Made by a program: the position numbers and the translations under genes
Part shown: piece by piece, positions 9,878 to 18,479 of the stretch
How positions within the stretch are numbered: position 1 is the first letter of the stretch
Layout of the letters: each line of letters begins with the position of its first letter
Notes under the pieces: generated by a model
Database searches by the model: none
Told to the model about the DNA's origin: nothing
What the model saw: the letters and a program-made list of their open reading frames with translations, nothing else
Source: Adhaeribacter rhizoryzae
GTDB lineage: Bacteria > Bacteroidota > Bacteroidia > Cytophagales > Hymenobacteraceae
NCBI RefSeq assembly: GCF_008629685.1
Contig: NZ_VWSF01000004.1
Coordinates: 343,316-407,315 of the forward strand
Reading direction: 5' to 3'
DNA: 64,000 nt

Positions 9878-10318
9878 TTATACTTTTCCGTTATATTCTG
9901 GATCAAACTCCACAATCCATTCAATTCCGTACTTGTCTCTAAAACAACCAAAATATGAACCCCAGGGACTGTCACCAATAGGCCCTTCTATTTGTCCTCC
10001 TACTGAAAGCCCATCAAATAATTTGTCCGCTTCTTCTCTACTTTCAGTAATTATTACAATTTTACTTCTGTTCTCATTTTCGTTAGTTTTTCCCAAAATT
10101 TCCGGAACATCATTTGCCATCAACATATTATTTTTTCCAATAGGCAAAGCAATATGCATAATTTTATTTTTTTCTTTTTCTGCTACCGGGAATTCAGGAC
10201 TTGCAAGGTCTTTGAAACGAATAACTTTTGCAAACTCTCCGCCGAAAACCGATTTGTAAAAGGTAAATGCTTCTTCGGCATTTCCGTTAAAATTAATGTG
10301 AGGATTGATTAGTGCCAT
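9878..10318 (-). CDS. VOC family protein (PhnB-like glyoxalase fold)
   Basis: A 146-residue protein of the vicinal oxygen chelate superfamily. It starts with ALINPHINFNGNAEEAFTFYKSVFGGEF, the PhnB-type N-terminus, and continues with SREEADKLFDGLSVGG and GDSPWGSYFGCFRDKYGIEWIVEF, typical of PhnB-like dimeric proteins. Members bind metals or small ligands, and the reaction is unknown for most. Codon choice is more AT-rich than in neighbours. An attC-like palindrome follows its 3' end, so it may have arrived as a mobile cassette. It has its own promoter candidate upstream. Confidence 0.9.
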   Translation of the reverse strand: MALINPHINFNGNAEEAFTFYKSVFGGEFAKVIRFKDLASPEFPVAEKEKNKIMHIALPIGKNNMLMANDVPEILGKTNENENRSKIVIITESREEADKLFDGLSVGGQIEGPIGDSPWGSYFGCFRDKYGIEWIVEFDPEYNGKV

Positions 10319-10343
10319 AGTTATTAAACTTATTTTTAAGGTT

Positions 10344-10351
10344 CAAACATA
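10344..10351 (-). promoter_or_regulatory. Promoter -7 element (TATGTTTG) for the VOC gene
   Basis: On the minus strand TATGTTTG fits the Bacteroidota TAnnTTTG consensus and lies 25 bp before the VOC start codon. No clear TTG -33 element is seen. Confidence 0.45.
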
Positions 10352-10370
10352 CTGCTTAAGTTCTAAATAA

Positions 10371-10613
10371 TCAGGGTATAATCGCGTCAAAAAAGAGGTT
10401 GATTGCGCCAAAGTTATAGGGTTATGTCAGCCTGGTTTCGCAAAAGTTGTCGATTATAATGATGCCCAACCAGAGGATAAACCGAAAATTCGGCTTATCC
10501 GCAATATTCTAGTAGTTGCAGTTAACCGGAACTGGAATAACCAATATACTATATATAAATACGAGTATGAAGACAAAAGAAGATTTTATCATCTAATTAC
10601 TATACCTTTTTAA
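10371..10613 (+). pseudogene. Open frame without a start codon, possible gene remnant
   Basis: Eighty sense codons are open and end at TAA 10611-10613, with no ATG, GTG or TTG in frame. The residues look protein-like (CAKVIGLCQPGFAKVVDYND, later RLIRNILVVAVNRNW) and are not low complexity. The frame could be the 3' end of a gene lost by deletion, or chance. I do not recognise the family. The rest of the 10319-10862 spacer shows only promoter elements. Confidence 0.25.
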
Positions 10614-10822
10614 AGTATTTAAAATTTTCGGCAAAAACATTAGTCTCTGGCTTGGCTCCTCGCAACATGAGTCAGCCTAATATCTGGTAATTAGAACCAG
10701 CACCGCGGAACTGCCCCTGGTTTATTATTGTCTAAAGTTTCACTACCCGCCACAACCGGTAATCGTTCATCCGGAATAAGGAGCAATCAACGGCTAACTT
10801 AGTTACTGTGGCGGAAAATATG

Positions 10823-10830
10823 TATTTTTG
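10823..10830 (+). promoter_or_regulatory. Promoter -7 element (TATTTTTG) for smc
   Basis: TATTTTTG fits TAnnTTTG and ends 32 bp before the smc start codon. No clear -33 TTG was found at the expected distance. Confidence 0.45.
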
Positions 10831-10862
10831 TGGGGTAGATTGGTAAGTACGGCTTTAGATTA

Positions 10863-13800
10863 ATGCAAGTATCCAGATTAGAAATTAAAGGTTTTAAAAG
10901 CTTCGGCGATAAGGTTGTTATTAACTTCGACGAAGGTATTACGGGTATTGTGGGCCCCAACGGTTGCGGCAAATCCAATATTGTAGATGCCATCCGGTGG
11001 GTACTGGGCGAGCAAAAAACCCGGAATCTCCGCTCCGATAAAATGGAGAACGTTATTTTTAACGGTTCCAAAAACCGCAAGCCGCAGCAACTGGCCGAAG
11101 TTTCAATAACTTTTAACAATACTAAAGGCATTTTGCCCAGCGCTTATTCCGAGGTAATTGTTACCCGCAAATATTTCCGGACCGGCGACAGCGAATACCA
11201 ACTCAACGGCATTCCCTGCCGCCTGAAAGACATTAACGAATTATTCCTCGACACCGGTATCGGCTCTGATAGTTACGCCATTATTGAGCTGAAAATGGTA
11301 GACGAAATATTAAATGACAAGGAAAACTCCCGCCGTTTATTATTCGAAGAAGCCGCCGGTATTTCTAAGTTTAAGGTGCGCAAAAAGCAAACCCTTAAAA
11401 AGCTGGAAGAAACCGATGCCGACCTGGAGCGCCTCGAAGACGTGCTGTTTGAAATTGCCAAAAACCTGAAATCGCTGGAACGGCAGGCCAAGTTGTGCGA
11501 GAAATATTTCGGCCTGAAAGAAGAGCATAAAACCCTGAGCCTGGAATACGCCCGGCGCAACATTGCGCACCATCAAACCACGTTGGCTACCCTGGAAGGC
11601 AATCTGCAGCAGGAAACCGAATTAAAGAAAACCTTAGCCGAGCACCTGGACGCTCTGGAAGAAGAACTGGCCGGCCATAAAACGGCTGCCAACGATTTGC
11701 AGGAACAACTTACCGCGCAACAAAAAGTAGCCAACGAGAAAACCTATAACATTCGCCAGCTCGAAAACGAAATAAAGCTAAAAGCCGAGCGCACAAATTA
11801 TTTAAAGGAACGCATGGGCTTGCTGCGGCAACAGATTAGCCAGGACAACATGGTCCTGGAACAAACCCAGGAAACCATTGGCCAACTGCAGCAAGATATT
11901 ATTCTGATTCAGCAGGAATACGTAGAGTCTGAGCAGCAGGTAAGTTTACTTCGCCAGGAAATAGAACAAGCCAATGCCCATAAAGCCGATTTACAAAAAT
12001 CATCTACGGATGTAATAAATCAGCAACGCGAAAAACAGCACAGCCTTTACCAGGTACGCAAAGATATTGAGGTTACCCAGGTGCAGGTGGTTAACTTAAC
12101 TTCGGAACTGGAACGCTTAACGGCCCAGAAGCAAAACGAAGCCGAAAACGCCGATAAATATTTGGCTGACATGGCCGAACAAGAAGAAATATTGCTCGAA
12201 CGACGGTCTGAGCTGGACGCTTTGGTGGAGCAGGAAAACGAATTGCAGGCCAGCATAGAACAAACCGAAACCGATCTGCAAGTAACACGCACCAATTTAA
12301 CCGAACTAAACCGGAAAATTGATGCCAAGCGCAACCAATACAACCTAACCAAATCGCTGGTAGATAACCTGGAAGGTTTTCCTGACGCAATCAAATTTTT
12401 ATACAAATCTAAAAACTGGGAAAAGCCGGCCCCGCTCCTTTCGGATATTATTGTTTGCCAGCAGGAATATAAATCGCTGATAGAAAGTTACCTGGAGCCT
12501 TACATGAATTTTTTTGTGGTAGATACCACCGAAGATGCGGTAGAGGCTATTAAGCTGCTGAATAACCAAAACAAAGGCCGGGCTAATTTTATTGTGCTGG
12601 CAGAACTCGAAGATTTAGATACCGGCCCTACCCTTTCTACAACTAAATTAAAAGCGGCTTACGAGGTGGTTTCCACTTCTGAGCGCTACGAAAAGCTACG
12701 GCAATATATTCTAAACGAAGTTTATATTTCGCAGGAGCTGCCTTCCGATTTTTTTAGCGGCGATCACCGCACGTTTATTTTGCGCGATGGCTCGGTTATT
12801 AAAAAGCCACTGAGTATTTCGGGTGGTTCGGTGGGCTTGTTCGACGGTAACCGCATTGGCCGGAAACAAAACCTCGACAACCTGGCCCAGGAACTGGATA
12901 CGCTGGTAAAAGAAGCCGAAACGCTGAAAATTAAAATTAATACGCAACAGCAGGTTATTCAAAACCTGAAAGGAGAAACGCGCCAGCAGGTTATAAAAGA
13001 GACAGAGCGGATTATCTCGGCCCAGCAACAGGAGCTGATGGGTATTCGCATCCGGCACGAACAACACGCCTTATCGCAGCAAACCAACCACAACAAAGAA
13101 GCCGAACTAACCGAACGGCTGGAGGATTTGCGGTACAAAAGCTACGAACTGGTGCCGCAAGCCGAAATGTTACAGCAGGATCTGCAACGCATTGAATCGG
13201 AGCTGAGTTCTTATCAGGATTTACTTAACCGGCACAACGATTTAATTCAGAAAGTTAACCAGGTGTTTAACGAAGAAAATATTCGGTACCACCAGTTGAA
13301 AAACCGGCTGACCAGCGTGCAGCAGGAAATTAACTACCGGCAAAAATCTTTGGAAACCGGCTACTTACGCCAGCAAGCGCAACAAGATGAGTTGCTGCGG
13401 GCCGAAGACGAAATTATTGCGGCCGAAGAATTTGTGCTGGACAATACCGAAACCCTGAACCAATTATTAGCCGAGCGAAAATTATTAAGCGAAGAACTGG
13501 ACAAACTGGAAAAAGACTTTTTTAGTTTGCGCGGCGAAATCGACAGCAAAGATAAAACTATCCGGGAAATTCAACGCAAACGCCAGAACGCCGATGAGGT
13601 GCTTATTTCGATGCAGCAGGCTATTTCGGATTCTAAAATAAAACTGGTGGCTATTCAGGAACGCTTAGCGGCTGAGTTTAATATTACCGAAGAAGATTTG
13701 GCCCAATTACCATCGCAACCGCTGGAACATAGCAACGAAGAACTTAGCAGCCAGATAAACAGTATTAAAACCCGCCTCGACAGCATGGGTCCGGTAAACC

Positions 13801-14390
13801 CCATGGCGGCCGAAGCTTACGAAGAAATAAGCCAGCGCGATAAATTTATTAAAGAGCAAAAAGCTGATTTAATAAATGCTAAAAATATTTTGCTGCAAAC
13901 CATCAGCGAAATAGACCAGGTGGCCAAAGATAAGTTTCTGGAATCTTTTGAGATGATAAAGGAGAACTTTACCCGCGTGTTCCGTTCGCTTTTTTCGGAT
14001 GAAGATACCTGCGATTTGGTAATAGCGGATATGAATAACCCGCTGGAATCGAAAATTGAAATTATGGCCCGGCCCAAAGGAAAGCGACCTTTAACCATTA
14101 ACCAGCTTTCCGGTGGCGAAAAAACCTTAACCGCTATTTCGCTGCTATTCGCCATTTATCTCTTAAAACCGGCGCCTTTCTGTATCTTCGATGAAGTAGA
14201 TGCCCCGCTGGATGATGCTAATATTGATAAGTTTAACAACATTGTGAAAACCTTCTCCGGTGATTCGCAATTTATTGTAGTTACCCACAACAAGCGCACC
14301 ATGGCTTCTACCGATGTTATTTACGGCATTACCATGCTGGAGCCTGGCGTTTCACGGGTTATTCCGGTAGATTTAAGGCAACTGGCGTAG
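10863..14390 (+). CDS. smc: Chromosome segregation protein SMC
   Basis: A 1175-residue SMC ATPase of normal length. Walker A is GPNGCGKS at residues 31-38. Two long coiled-coil arms run from about 165-500 and 675-1000 and flank a hinge at about 505-660 (GFPDAIKFLYKS to LSISGGSVGLFDGNRIG). The C-terminal head has the signature QLSGGEKTLTAISLLFAIY and the Walker B region FCIFDEVDAPLDDAN. SMC dimers, with ScpA and ScpB encoded elsewhere, compact and resolve chromosomes. The gene stands alone, with a TAnnTTTG element before it and a large terminator hairpin after it. Confidence 0.98.
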   Translation: MQVSRLEIKGFKSFGDKVVINFDEGITGIVGPNGCGKSNIVDAIRWVLGEQKTRNLRSDKMENVIFNGSKNRKPQQLAEVSITFNNTKGILPSAYSEVIVTRKYFRTGDSEYQLNGIPCRLKDINELFLDTGIGSDSYAIIELKMVDEILNDKENSRRLLFEEAAGISKFKVRKKQTLKKLEETDADLERLEDVLFEIAKNLKSLERQAKLCEKYFGLKEEHKTLSLEYARRNIAHHQTTLATLEGNLQQETELKKTLAEHLDALEEELAGHKTAANDLQEQLTAQQKVANEKTYNIRQLENEIKLKAERTNYLKERMGLLRQQISQDNMVLEQTQETIGQLQQDIILIQQEYVESEQQVSLLRQEIEQANAHKADLQKSSTDVINQQREKQHSLYQVRKDIEVTQVQVVNLTSELERLTAQKQNEAENADKYLADMAEQEEILLERRSELDALVEQENELQASIEQTETDLQVTRTNLTELNRKIDAKRNQYNLTKSLVDNLEGFPDAIKFLYKSKNWEKPAPLLSDIIVCQQEYKSLIESYLEPYMNFFVVDTTEDAVEAIKLLNNQNKGRANFIVLAELEDLDTGPTLSTTKLKAAYEVVSTSERYEKLRQYILNEVYISQELPSDFFSGDHRTFILRDGSVIKKPLSISGGSVGLFDGNRIGRKQNLDNLAQELDTLVKEAETLKIKINTQQQVIQNLKGETRQQVIKETERIISAQQQELMGIRIRHEQHALSQQTNHNKEAELTERLEDLRYKSYELVPQAEMLQQDLQRIESELSSYQDLLNRHNDLIQKVNQVFNEENIRYHQLKNRLTSVQQEINYRQKSLETGYLRQQAQQDELLRAEDEIIAAEEFVLDNTETLNQLLAERKLLSEELDKLEKDFFSLRGEIDSKDKTIREIQRKRQNADEVLISMQQAISDSKIKLVAIQERLAAEFNITEEDLAQLPSQPLEHSNEELSSQINSIKTRLDSMGPVNPMAAEAYEEISQRDKFIKEQKADLINAKNILLQTISEIDQVAKDKFLESFEMIKENFTRVFRSLFSDEDTCDLVIADMNNPLESKIEIMARPKGKRPLTINQLSGGEKTLTAISLLFAIYLLKPAPFCIFDEVDAPLDDANIDKFNNIVKTFSGDSQFIVVTHNKRTMASTDVIYGITMLEPGVSRVIPVDLRQLA

Positions 14391-14416
14391 AGTCGTTATT
14401 CGTTGTCCGATTTCTA

Positions 14417-14474
14417 AAAAGGAATTGATAAAAAAGGAGCCTATTAGTTGGCTCCTTTTTTATCAATTCCTTTT
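14417..14474 (+). terminator. Strong terminator after smc
   Basis: A 25-bp perfect stem: AAAAGGAATTGATAAAAAAG with GAGCC pairs with its complement across an 8-nt loop (14442-14449). The GC core GGAGCC/GGCTCC is followed by T-rich DNA. It lies 27 bp after the stop codon. Confidence 0.9.
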
Positions 14475-14530
14475 ATAATTGTAGCAATATTTTTATACTA
14501 ATTTTAACTATGATTGCTCTATAGATATTG

Positions 14531-14662
14531 TTATCGCCGGCGTCCCGCCGGTGATAATTAACTTCCGGCCTCTGGCCGCTATAAACAAGCCTGGTAAATT
14601 TCATATAGAAACACTAGCGGCCAGAGGCCCAAAGAAGAAGACACGGGCGAGGACGCCCGCGC
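14531..14662. repeat. Three-hairpin intergenic repeat, family C, copy 1
   Basis: Three inverted repeats occur in order. The first is TTATCGCCGGC/GCCGGTGATAA (14531-14557) around GTCCC. The second is GGCCTCTGGCCGCT (14567-14580) paired with AGCGGCCAGAGGCC (14616-14629). The third is GGGCG/CGCCC (14645-14658), preceded by AAGACAC. The same three-part order with different stem bases recurs at 47808-47945, so this is a structured dispersed element and not chance. Confidence 0.65.
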
Positions 14663-14830
14663 CATTTACCAATTTCTTTATTCGTTGTTGAAGCCGCTGC
14701 CTTTATGTCGTGTTTTGATAAACAAGTAATTAAGCAATGGCTTTAAAATTGGCGGTGATAACACTATCCATAGCGCCATGTGCTTATCGAATCAGAAAAA
14801 CTATACTTGTTATAAATACCCGAATAGTGA

Positions 14831-15040
14831 TTAACAAACTACCAATAATGACTCTACCCCTTCCTTGGCTTGTCCCCTGACAAGCCAACGCAATGCCATT
14901 GCAAATTTGTCCCAACTAATCATGTTCCAGCCTGTGAGGGCACTGGCCGGGGTAATCAGCCTTTCTACTGCTAAGTATTCCTTTGCTTGACGGCTATGGT
15001 GAGAACACCAGGCAAGAGCAGCGGCGGCGAAAGTCCTGAG
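14831..15040 (-). pseudogene. Possible coding remnant, minus strand
   Basis: Sixty-nine open codons on the minus strand end at TAA (plus TTA, 14831-14833). The residues include AWCSHHSRQAKEYLAVERLI and TGWNMISWDKFAMALRWLVR, which look like real protein rather than noise. The base composition is richer in GC than the AT-rich surroundings. There is no credible start codon. It may be the tail of a decayed gene, perhaps from a mobile element, but I cannot name the family. Confidence 0.3.
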
Positions 15041-15044
15041 TAAA

Positions 15045-15079
15045 ATATAAAAGGAACCATAACCTGGTTCCTTTTATAT
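15045..15079 (-). terminator. Terminator of the acyltransferase gene
   Basis: ATATAAAAGGAACCA (15045-15059) pairs perfectly with TGGTTCCTTTTATAT (15065-15079) around 5 nt. On the minus strand TTTTAC follows. It lies 80 bp beyond the stop of the minus-strand acyltransferase gene. Confidence 0.8.
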
Positions 15080-15158
15080 TAATTACATTAATTTAAAGTA
15101 GCTAACCCAAATTCGAATTTTTATTTTGAATTTGAATAACAATCAACGAATAACGAAA

Positions 15159-15707
15159 CTACCTTACGCCTTGCTCGGGGTATTTGCCTTTTTTTGTGCG
15201 GTAAAAAGCTTTTATTTTTTCAATATCGCCTTCTACATCGCCGGTGGGGTAAAAAATTGGGCCAACACCAGCTTCTTTTTTGGGATAATCGAGGTAGCCC
15301 AAAATAATAGGCACATTGGCTTCTAAGGCAGTATAGTAAAAGCCTTTGCGCCAACGGGGCTGGTATTTGCGGGTACCTTCGGGGGTAATCATAATTACCA
15401 TTTGTTCCGAATTATTCAGAATATTCACCATAGAGCTAACCAGGCTATTGTTACGGGAACGATCGACGGGCAAAGCGCCCATTTTTTTTAACAGCCAGCC
15501 CAACGGCCCAACCATGGCTTCTTTTTTAATGGTATAACGCAAATCCACATCCATCAGGTAAAAGGCGCAGCGGGCAAATAAAAAGTCCCAGTTGCTGGTA
15601 TGTGGGGCCGCAATCATCATACTTTTTTTCAAATCGGGCGGAATTTGTCCGGCTACGTGCCAGCCAAAAATCTTAAATATTATTCTGGATAAAAATTTTG
15701 CGATCAT
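15159..15707 (-). CDS. 1-acylglycerol-3-phosphate acyltransferase-like protein (PlsC family)
   Basis: A 182-residue acyltransferase. The catalytic HX4D box is HTSNWD at residues 36-41, and the second family motif is PEGTRKYQPRWRKGF at about 109-123 with EGTR at 110-113. These enzymes move acyl chains onto lysophosphatidate or related lipids at the inner membrane. The protein is shorter than E. coli PlsC and lacks a long N-terminal membrane helix, so the acceptor may differ. A near-leaderless promoter element is just upstream. Confidence 0.88.
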   Translation of the reverse strand: MIAKFLSRIIFKIFGWHVAGQIPPDLKKSMMIAAPHTSNWDFLFARCAFYLMDVDLRYTIKKEAMVGPLGWLLKKMGALPVDRSRNNSLVSSMVNILNNSEQMVIMITPEGTRKYQPRWRKGFYYTALEANVPIILGYLDYPKKEAGVGPIFYPTGDVEGDIEKIKAFYRTKKGKYPEQGVR

Positions 15708-15712
15708 AGAGG

Positions 15713-15720
15713 CAAAGGTA
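15713..15720 (-). promoter_or_regulatory. Promoter -7 element (TACCTTTG) for the acyltransferase gene
   Basis: On the minus strand TACCTTTG fits TAnnTTTG and ends 5 bp before the ATG. If used, the mRNA would be leaderless or nearly so. Confidence 0.4.
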
Positions 15721-15737
15721 CAAGATTAGCCACAAGA

Positions 15738-15773
15738 GAAAAAGCCAGCTTCAAACTTCTGAAACTGGCTCTT
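15738..15773 (-). terminator. Terminator of the beta-barrel protein gene
   Basis: AGCCAG (15743-15748) pairs with CTGGCT (15765-15770), extended by TTCA/TGAA with a bulge. On the minus strand the stem is followed by TTTTTC. It lies 35 bp beyond the stop of the gene that ends at 15808. Confidence 0.65.
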
Positions 15774-15807
15774 CCTAAAAATTTTTAAGCTCATTAATTT
15801 TTATAAA

Positions 15808-16491
15808 TTATTCAGGTCTTTTGCCTCTGATTGGGTTTGGCAGCATCATGGTTTGGCGTAAGAAAAATACCTGTACCGAAATCCGCAGTTCCGGGCCGTA
15901 CTCTGCACGGTAGTTGTCGCTGTTTTTCTTGGCGCCAAAATTTTGCCGGTAATATTTAAATAAAACCATAGGCTCTATGGCTATTTGCTTGTTCCTTAAC
16001 CAATAATTTTGCCGACCAATAGGCCCTAAAAAATAAGTATAGCCTACGCCAGCTTCGCCCTGAAACAAATTAGATTGCGAGATACGGAAAGTATTATTTA
16101 AACCCCAGCCGGCGCTAATTTCTCCAAAAATACCGTTGTCCAGGTATCCTCTAACAAAAGGGCCCACTAATAAAATAGTTTGCTTTAGATCGTTGGTGGT
16201 AGAATCGCTTTGCCGGTTATAATAGTTTAAATCGGCTTTAAGCCCAATGCCAATATCTTCCCAGTTAAAATAACCTATTTTTAAGTCTGTATTTACCCGT
16301 ATTATAGAACCTTTATCGCCATTGTTATTGGGCGTTTTGTAGTTGAACCCGTTAAAAGAAGAACTTATGCCTCCTCCAAGCATGTAACTTCCTTTAAGAA
16401 TATACGCATTTACCATGTGGCCCGAATTATTCTGACCATAAGTAAAATAAGTTAAAAGAAAGCAGGCGATAAACGATAAAAGCTTTTGCAT
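15808..16491 (-). CDS. Predicted outer-membrane beta-barrel protein
   Basis: A 227-residue protein with a signal peptide (MQKLLSFIACFLLTYFTYGQ) and a mature part made of alternating strands, such as GSYMLGGGISSSFNGFNY, DLKIGYFNWEDIGIGLKADL, and GPFVRGYLDNGIFGEISAGWG. This fits a small outer-membrane barrel of 8 strands or so, with a final strand near ELRISVQVFFL. No enzyme motif is visible. It is followed by its own terminator and preceded by the patatin gene on the same strand (81 bp gap). Confidence 0.7.
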   Translation of the reverse strand: MQKLLSFIACFLLTYFTYGQNNSGHMVNAYILKGSYMLGGGISSSFNGFNYKTPNNNGDKGSIIRVNTDLKIGYFNWEDIGIGLKADLNYYNRQSDSTTNDLKQTILLVGPFVRGYLDNGIFGEISAGWGLNNTFRISQSNLFQGEAGVGYTYFLGPIGRQNYWLRNKQIAIEPMVLFKYYRQNFGAKKNSDNYRAEYGPELRISVQVFFLRQTMMLPNPIRGKRPE

Positions 16492-16572
16492 TCTGTTGGG
16501 GGTAGATATTTTAATTTAATAATTTACTCACTAATAATTTAAGGTCAATTTTTTGCCTATGCTGCTTATGAA

Positions 16573-17352
16573 TTATGCCTGCTGATAGGCAATTTGTTTG
16601 AGCTGGGCTAACAGGTTTTCGGACAAACTCATGGTGTGTTCGTAGCCGGCATCGTACATTTCGCGTGCTTGTTTTATGCTTAGCAAACGGTAATGCTTGA
16701 GTTGGGGCGGCTCTATTAAAAAATTACACAGCTTCATACGTGGCGTAACATTATTATTAATAGCTAATTGGCAGGTTCGCTCCACCATATCTCTTAACGA
16801 TTTTACATCTCGCTGGTGGTCAATTGGATTTACGTGTACCCCAATGGTAAAGTCGGCGTAACCGGTTAAACATTCAACCGGCAAATTATTTAATAATCCG
16901 CCATCTACGAGTAGGTGCCCCTGGTAGCTAATAGGTTGGCACAAAAAAGGCAACGCAGAAGAAGCAACCAAAGGTTTTATAATTTCACCTTTCGAAAAAT
17001 AAACAGTGGTGCCCCGGTTAATATCGGTAGCGCTGATGATTACTTTAGGTGTAAGATCAGCAAAGGTTTTGTCCGCCAGGTAAGGTTTAAAGGTATCTTC
17101 CAGCTGGGTCAGGTTAATTAAACCGTAGCGGCTAAATCCAGGCCTAATCAAGCGCATAAATTTAGTTTCGGTTACCTTCTGAAATATTTCTTCCGGCGAT
17201 AGGCCAATACCGTACAATACTGCGACAATTGCCCCGGAACTGGTACCCGAAATTATATCAACGGATAATTGTAGTTCGGCCAGCGCCTTTAAAACACCTA
17301 AGTGGGCAAAACTGCGGGCTCCGCCCCCGGACAATGTAAGACCAATGCGCAT
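16573..17352 (-). CDS. Patatin-like phospholipase (RssA-type)
   Basis: A 259-residue serine hydrolase. The oxyanion-hole region is SGGGARSFAHLGVLKAL at residues 8-24. The nucleophile elbow is GTSSG (36-40), so Ser38 is catalytic, and the dyad Asp is in VDGG (Asp150). Patatin enzymes cleave acyl chains from membrane lipids, and this short bacterial type has no secretion signal. It starts 2 bp after the MBL hydrolase stop codon, so the two are cotranscribed and probably share a lipid or ester-related role. Confidence 0.92.
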   Translation of the reverse strand: MRIGLTLSGGGARSFAHLGVLKALAELQLSVDIISGTSSGAIVAVLYGIGLSPEEIFQKVTETKFMRLIRPGFSRYGLINLTQLEDTFKPYLADKTFADLTPKVIISATDINRGTTVYFSKGEIIKPLVASSALPFLCQPISYQGHLLVDGGLLNNLPVECLTGYADFTIGVHVNPIDHQRDVKSLRDMVERTCQLAINNNVTPRMKLCNFLIEPPQLKHYRLLSIKQAREMYDAGYEHTMSLSENLLAQLKQIAYQQA

Positions 17353-17354
17353 AA

Positions 17355-18200
17355 TTATAAAACGTCGGCTAGTAAAAAGCTTTGGTCTAAACGTACACCC
17401 CGGTCAGTATGTTTTACTGTACAGCACTCGTGTACCGAATCGTGCTCCAGAAAGAGAATATAATTCTTATCGGCAGCTTCCTGTAAAAAAGCAGCTTTTT
17501 CCTCTAAAGTAAGTAAAGGACGGGTATCGTAGCCCATTACATACGGAATTGGTAAATGCCCGACCGAGGGTAATAAATCTGCCATATATACAATTGTTTT
17601 GTTTTTATAACGGATAACCGGCAGCATCATTTTGTCGGTGTGGCCATTCACATAAATAATTTCGAACTGTGTGAAAGGCGAAGCTGCTCCCAACGGAGTA
17701 AAATGAAGCTGGCTGCTTTCGGCCATTGGCAGAATATTCTCTTTTAAAAAGCTGGCTTTTTCCCGGGCATTGGGTTTAGTGGCCCATTCGTAATGTTCGG
17801 CATTGGTCCAGTAGCGGGCATTCGGAAATGTAAGTTCCAGGCGGGTATGGTCAGTATTATACTGTACACTACCCCCGCAATGGTCAAAATGTAAATGTGT
17901 ATGAAAAACATCGGTTATATCGGTAGCCGAAAAACCTAATTTTTGAATAGATCCCAACAAAGTATTTTCGCCGTGCAGGTAATAATAGCTGGCCAGTTTA
18001 GGCTCCATTTTAGTACCAAAGCCGGTATCTATTAAAATAAGTTTATTTGCATCCTGAATGAGCAAACAACGCATGGCCCAGGTACAAAGGTTATTTTCAT
18101 CGGCCGGATTGGTCTTTTGCCAGATGCTTTTTGGTACCACCCCAAACATAGCTCCCCCATCTAATTTAAAATATCCGGTATCTATCGAAAATAGCTGCAT
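17355..18200 (-). CDS. MBL-fold metallo-hydrolase
   Basis: A 281-residue metallo-beta-lactamase-fold enzyme. The zinc-binding motif HTHLHFDH is at residues 100-107, with a later metal ligand candidate in YMADLLPS (Asp) and in LFLEHDS near 252. The overall pattern (LIDTGFGTK, VNGHTDKMMLPVI) is typical of the lactonase/hydrolase group related to AiiA-like enzymes. Substrate unknown. It is the first gene of a two-gene unit with the patatin phospholipase, which starts 2 bp after this stop. Confidence 0.88.
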   Translation of the reverse strand: MQLFSIDTGYFKLDGGAMFGVVPKSIWQKTNPADENNLCTWAMRCLLIQDANKLILIDTGFGTKMEPKLASYYYLHGENTLLGSIQKLGFSATDITDVFHTHLHFDHCGGSVQYNTDHTRLELTFPNARYWTNAEHYEWATKPNAREKASFLKENILPMAESSQLHFTPLGAASPFTQFEIIYVNGHTDKMMLPVIRYKNKTIVYMADLLPSVGHLPIPYVMGYDTRPLLTLEEKAAFLQEAADKNYILFLEHDSVHECCTVKHTDRGVRLDQSFLLADVL

Positions 18201-18394
18201 AAGCTTAAATTTTGCCGTTCAGGTACTAAACTCAAGCAAGAACGATGGAAATTAAAATTTATTAGGTAATATAGCAAAAATTATATGAAATAAAATTAAT
18301 GTGGAATATAATTTATTTGATTTGTTTTAATAAAGTTGCGTTTTATGATGACTATATAATAATAATGATAAAGGAATATTTTATTAATAAAGCA

Positions 18395-18430
18395 TAAAAA
18401 AGCCCTGCTAACTTACAGGGCTTTTTATTA
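18395..18430 (-). terminator. Terminator after accA
   Basis: AGCCCTG (18401-18407) pairs with CAGGGCT (18416-18422), extended by AAAA/TTTT. On the minus strand a T tract follows. It lies 50 bp beyond the accA stop. Confidence 0.85.
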
Positions 18431-18479
18431 GAAGCTGATTTTAAAATGGCTTTGCACGCTTTCAAAAAGCATAATTGTG

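Noticed and set aside
9867..10259. A plus-strand open frame of 130 codons over the VOC gene
   Set aside because: It is the antisense shadow of the VOC gene, whose protein has a clear family match, and its own residues show no pattern.
15126..15326. Plus-strand frame of 66 codons over the acyltransferase gene end
   Set aside because: Antisense to the acyltransferase, and its residues are an AT-driven shadow.
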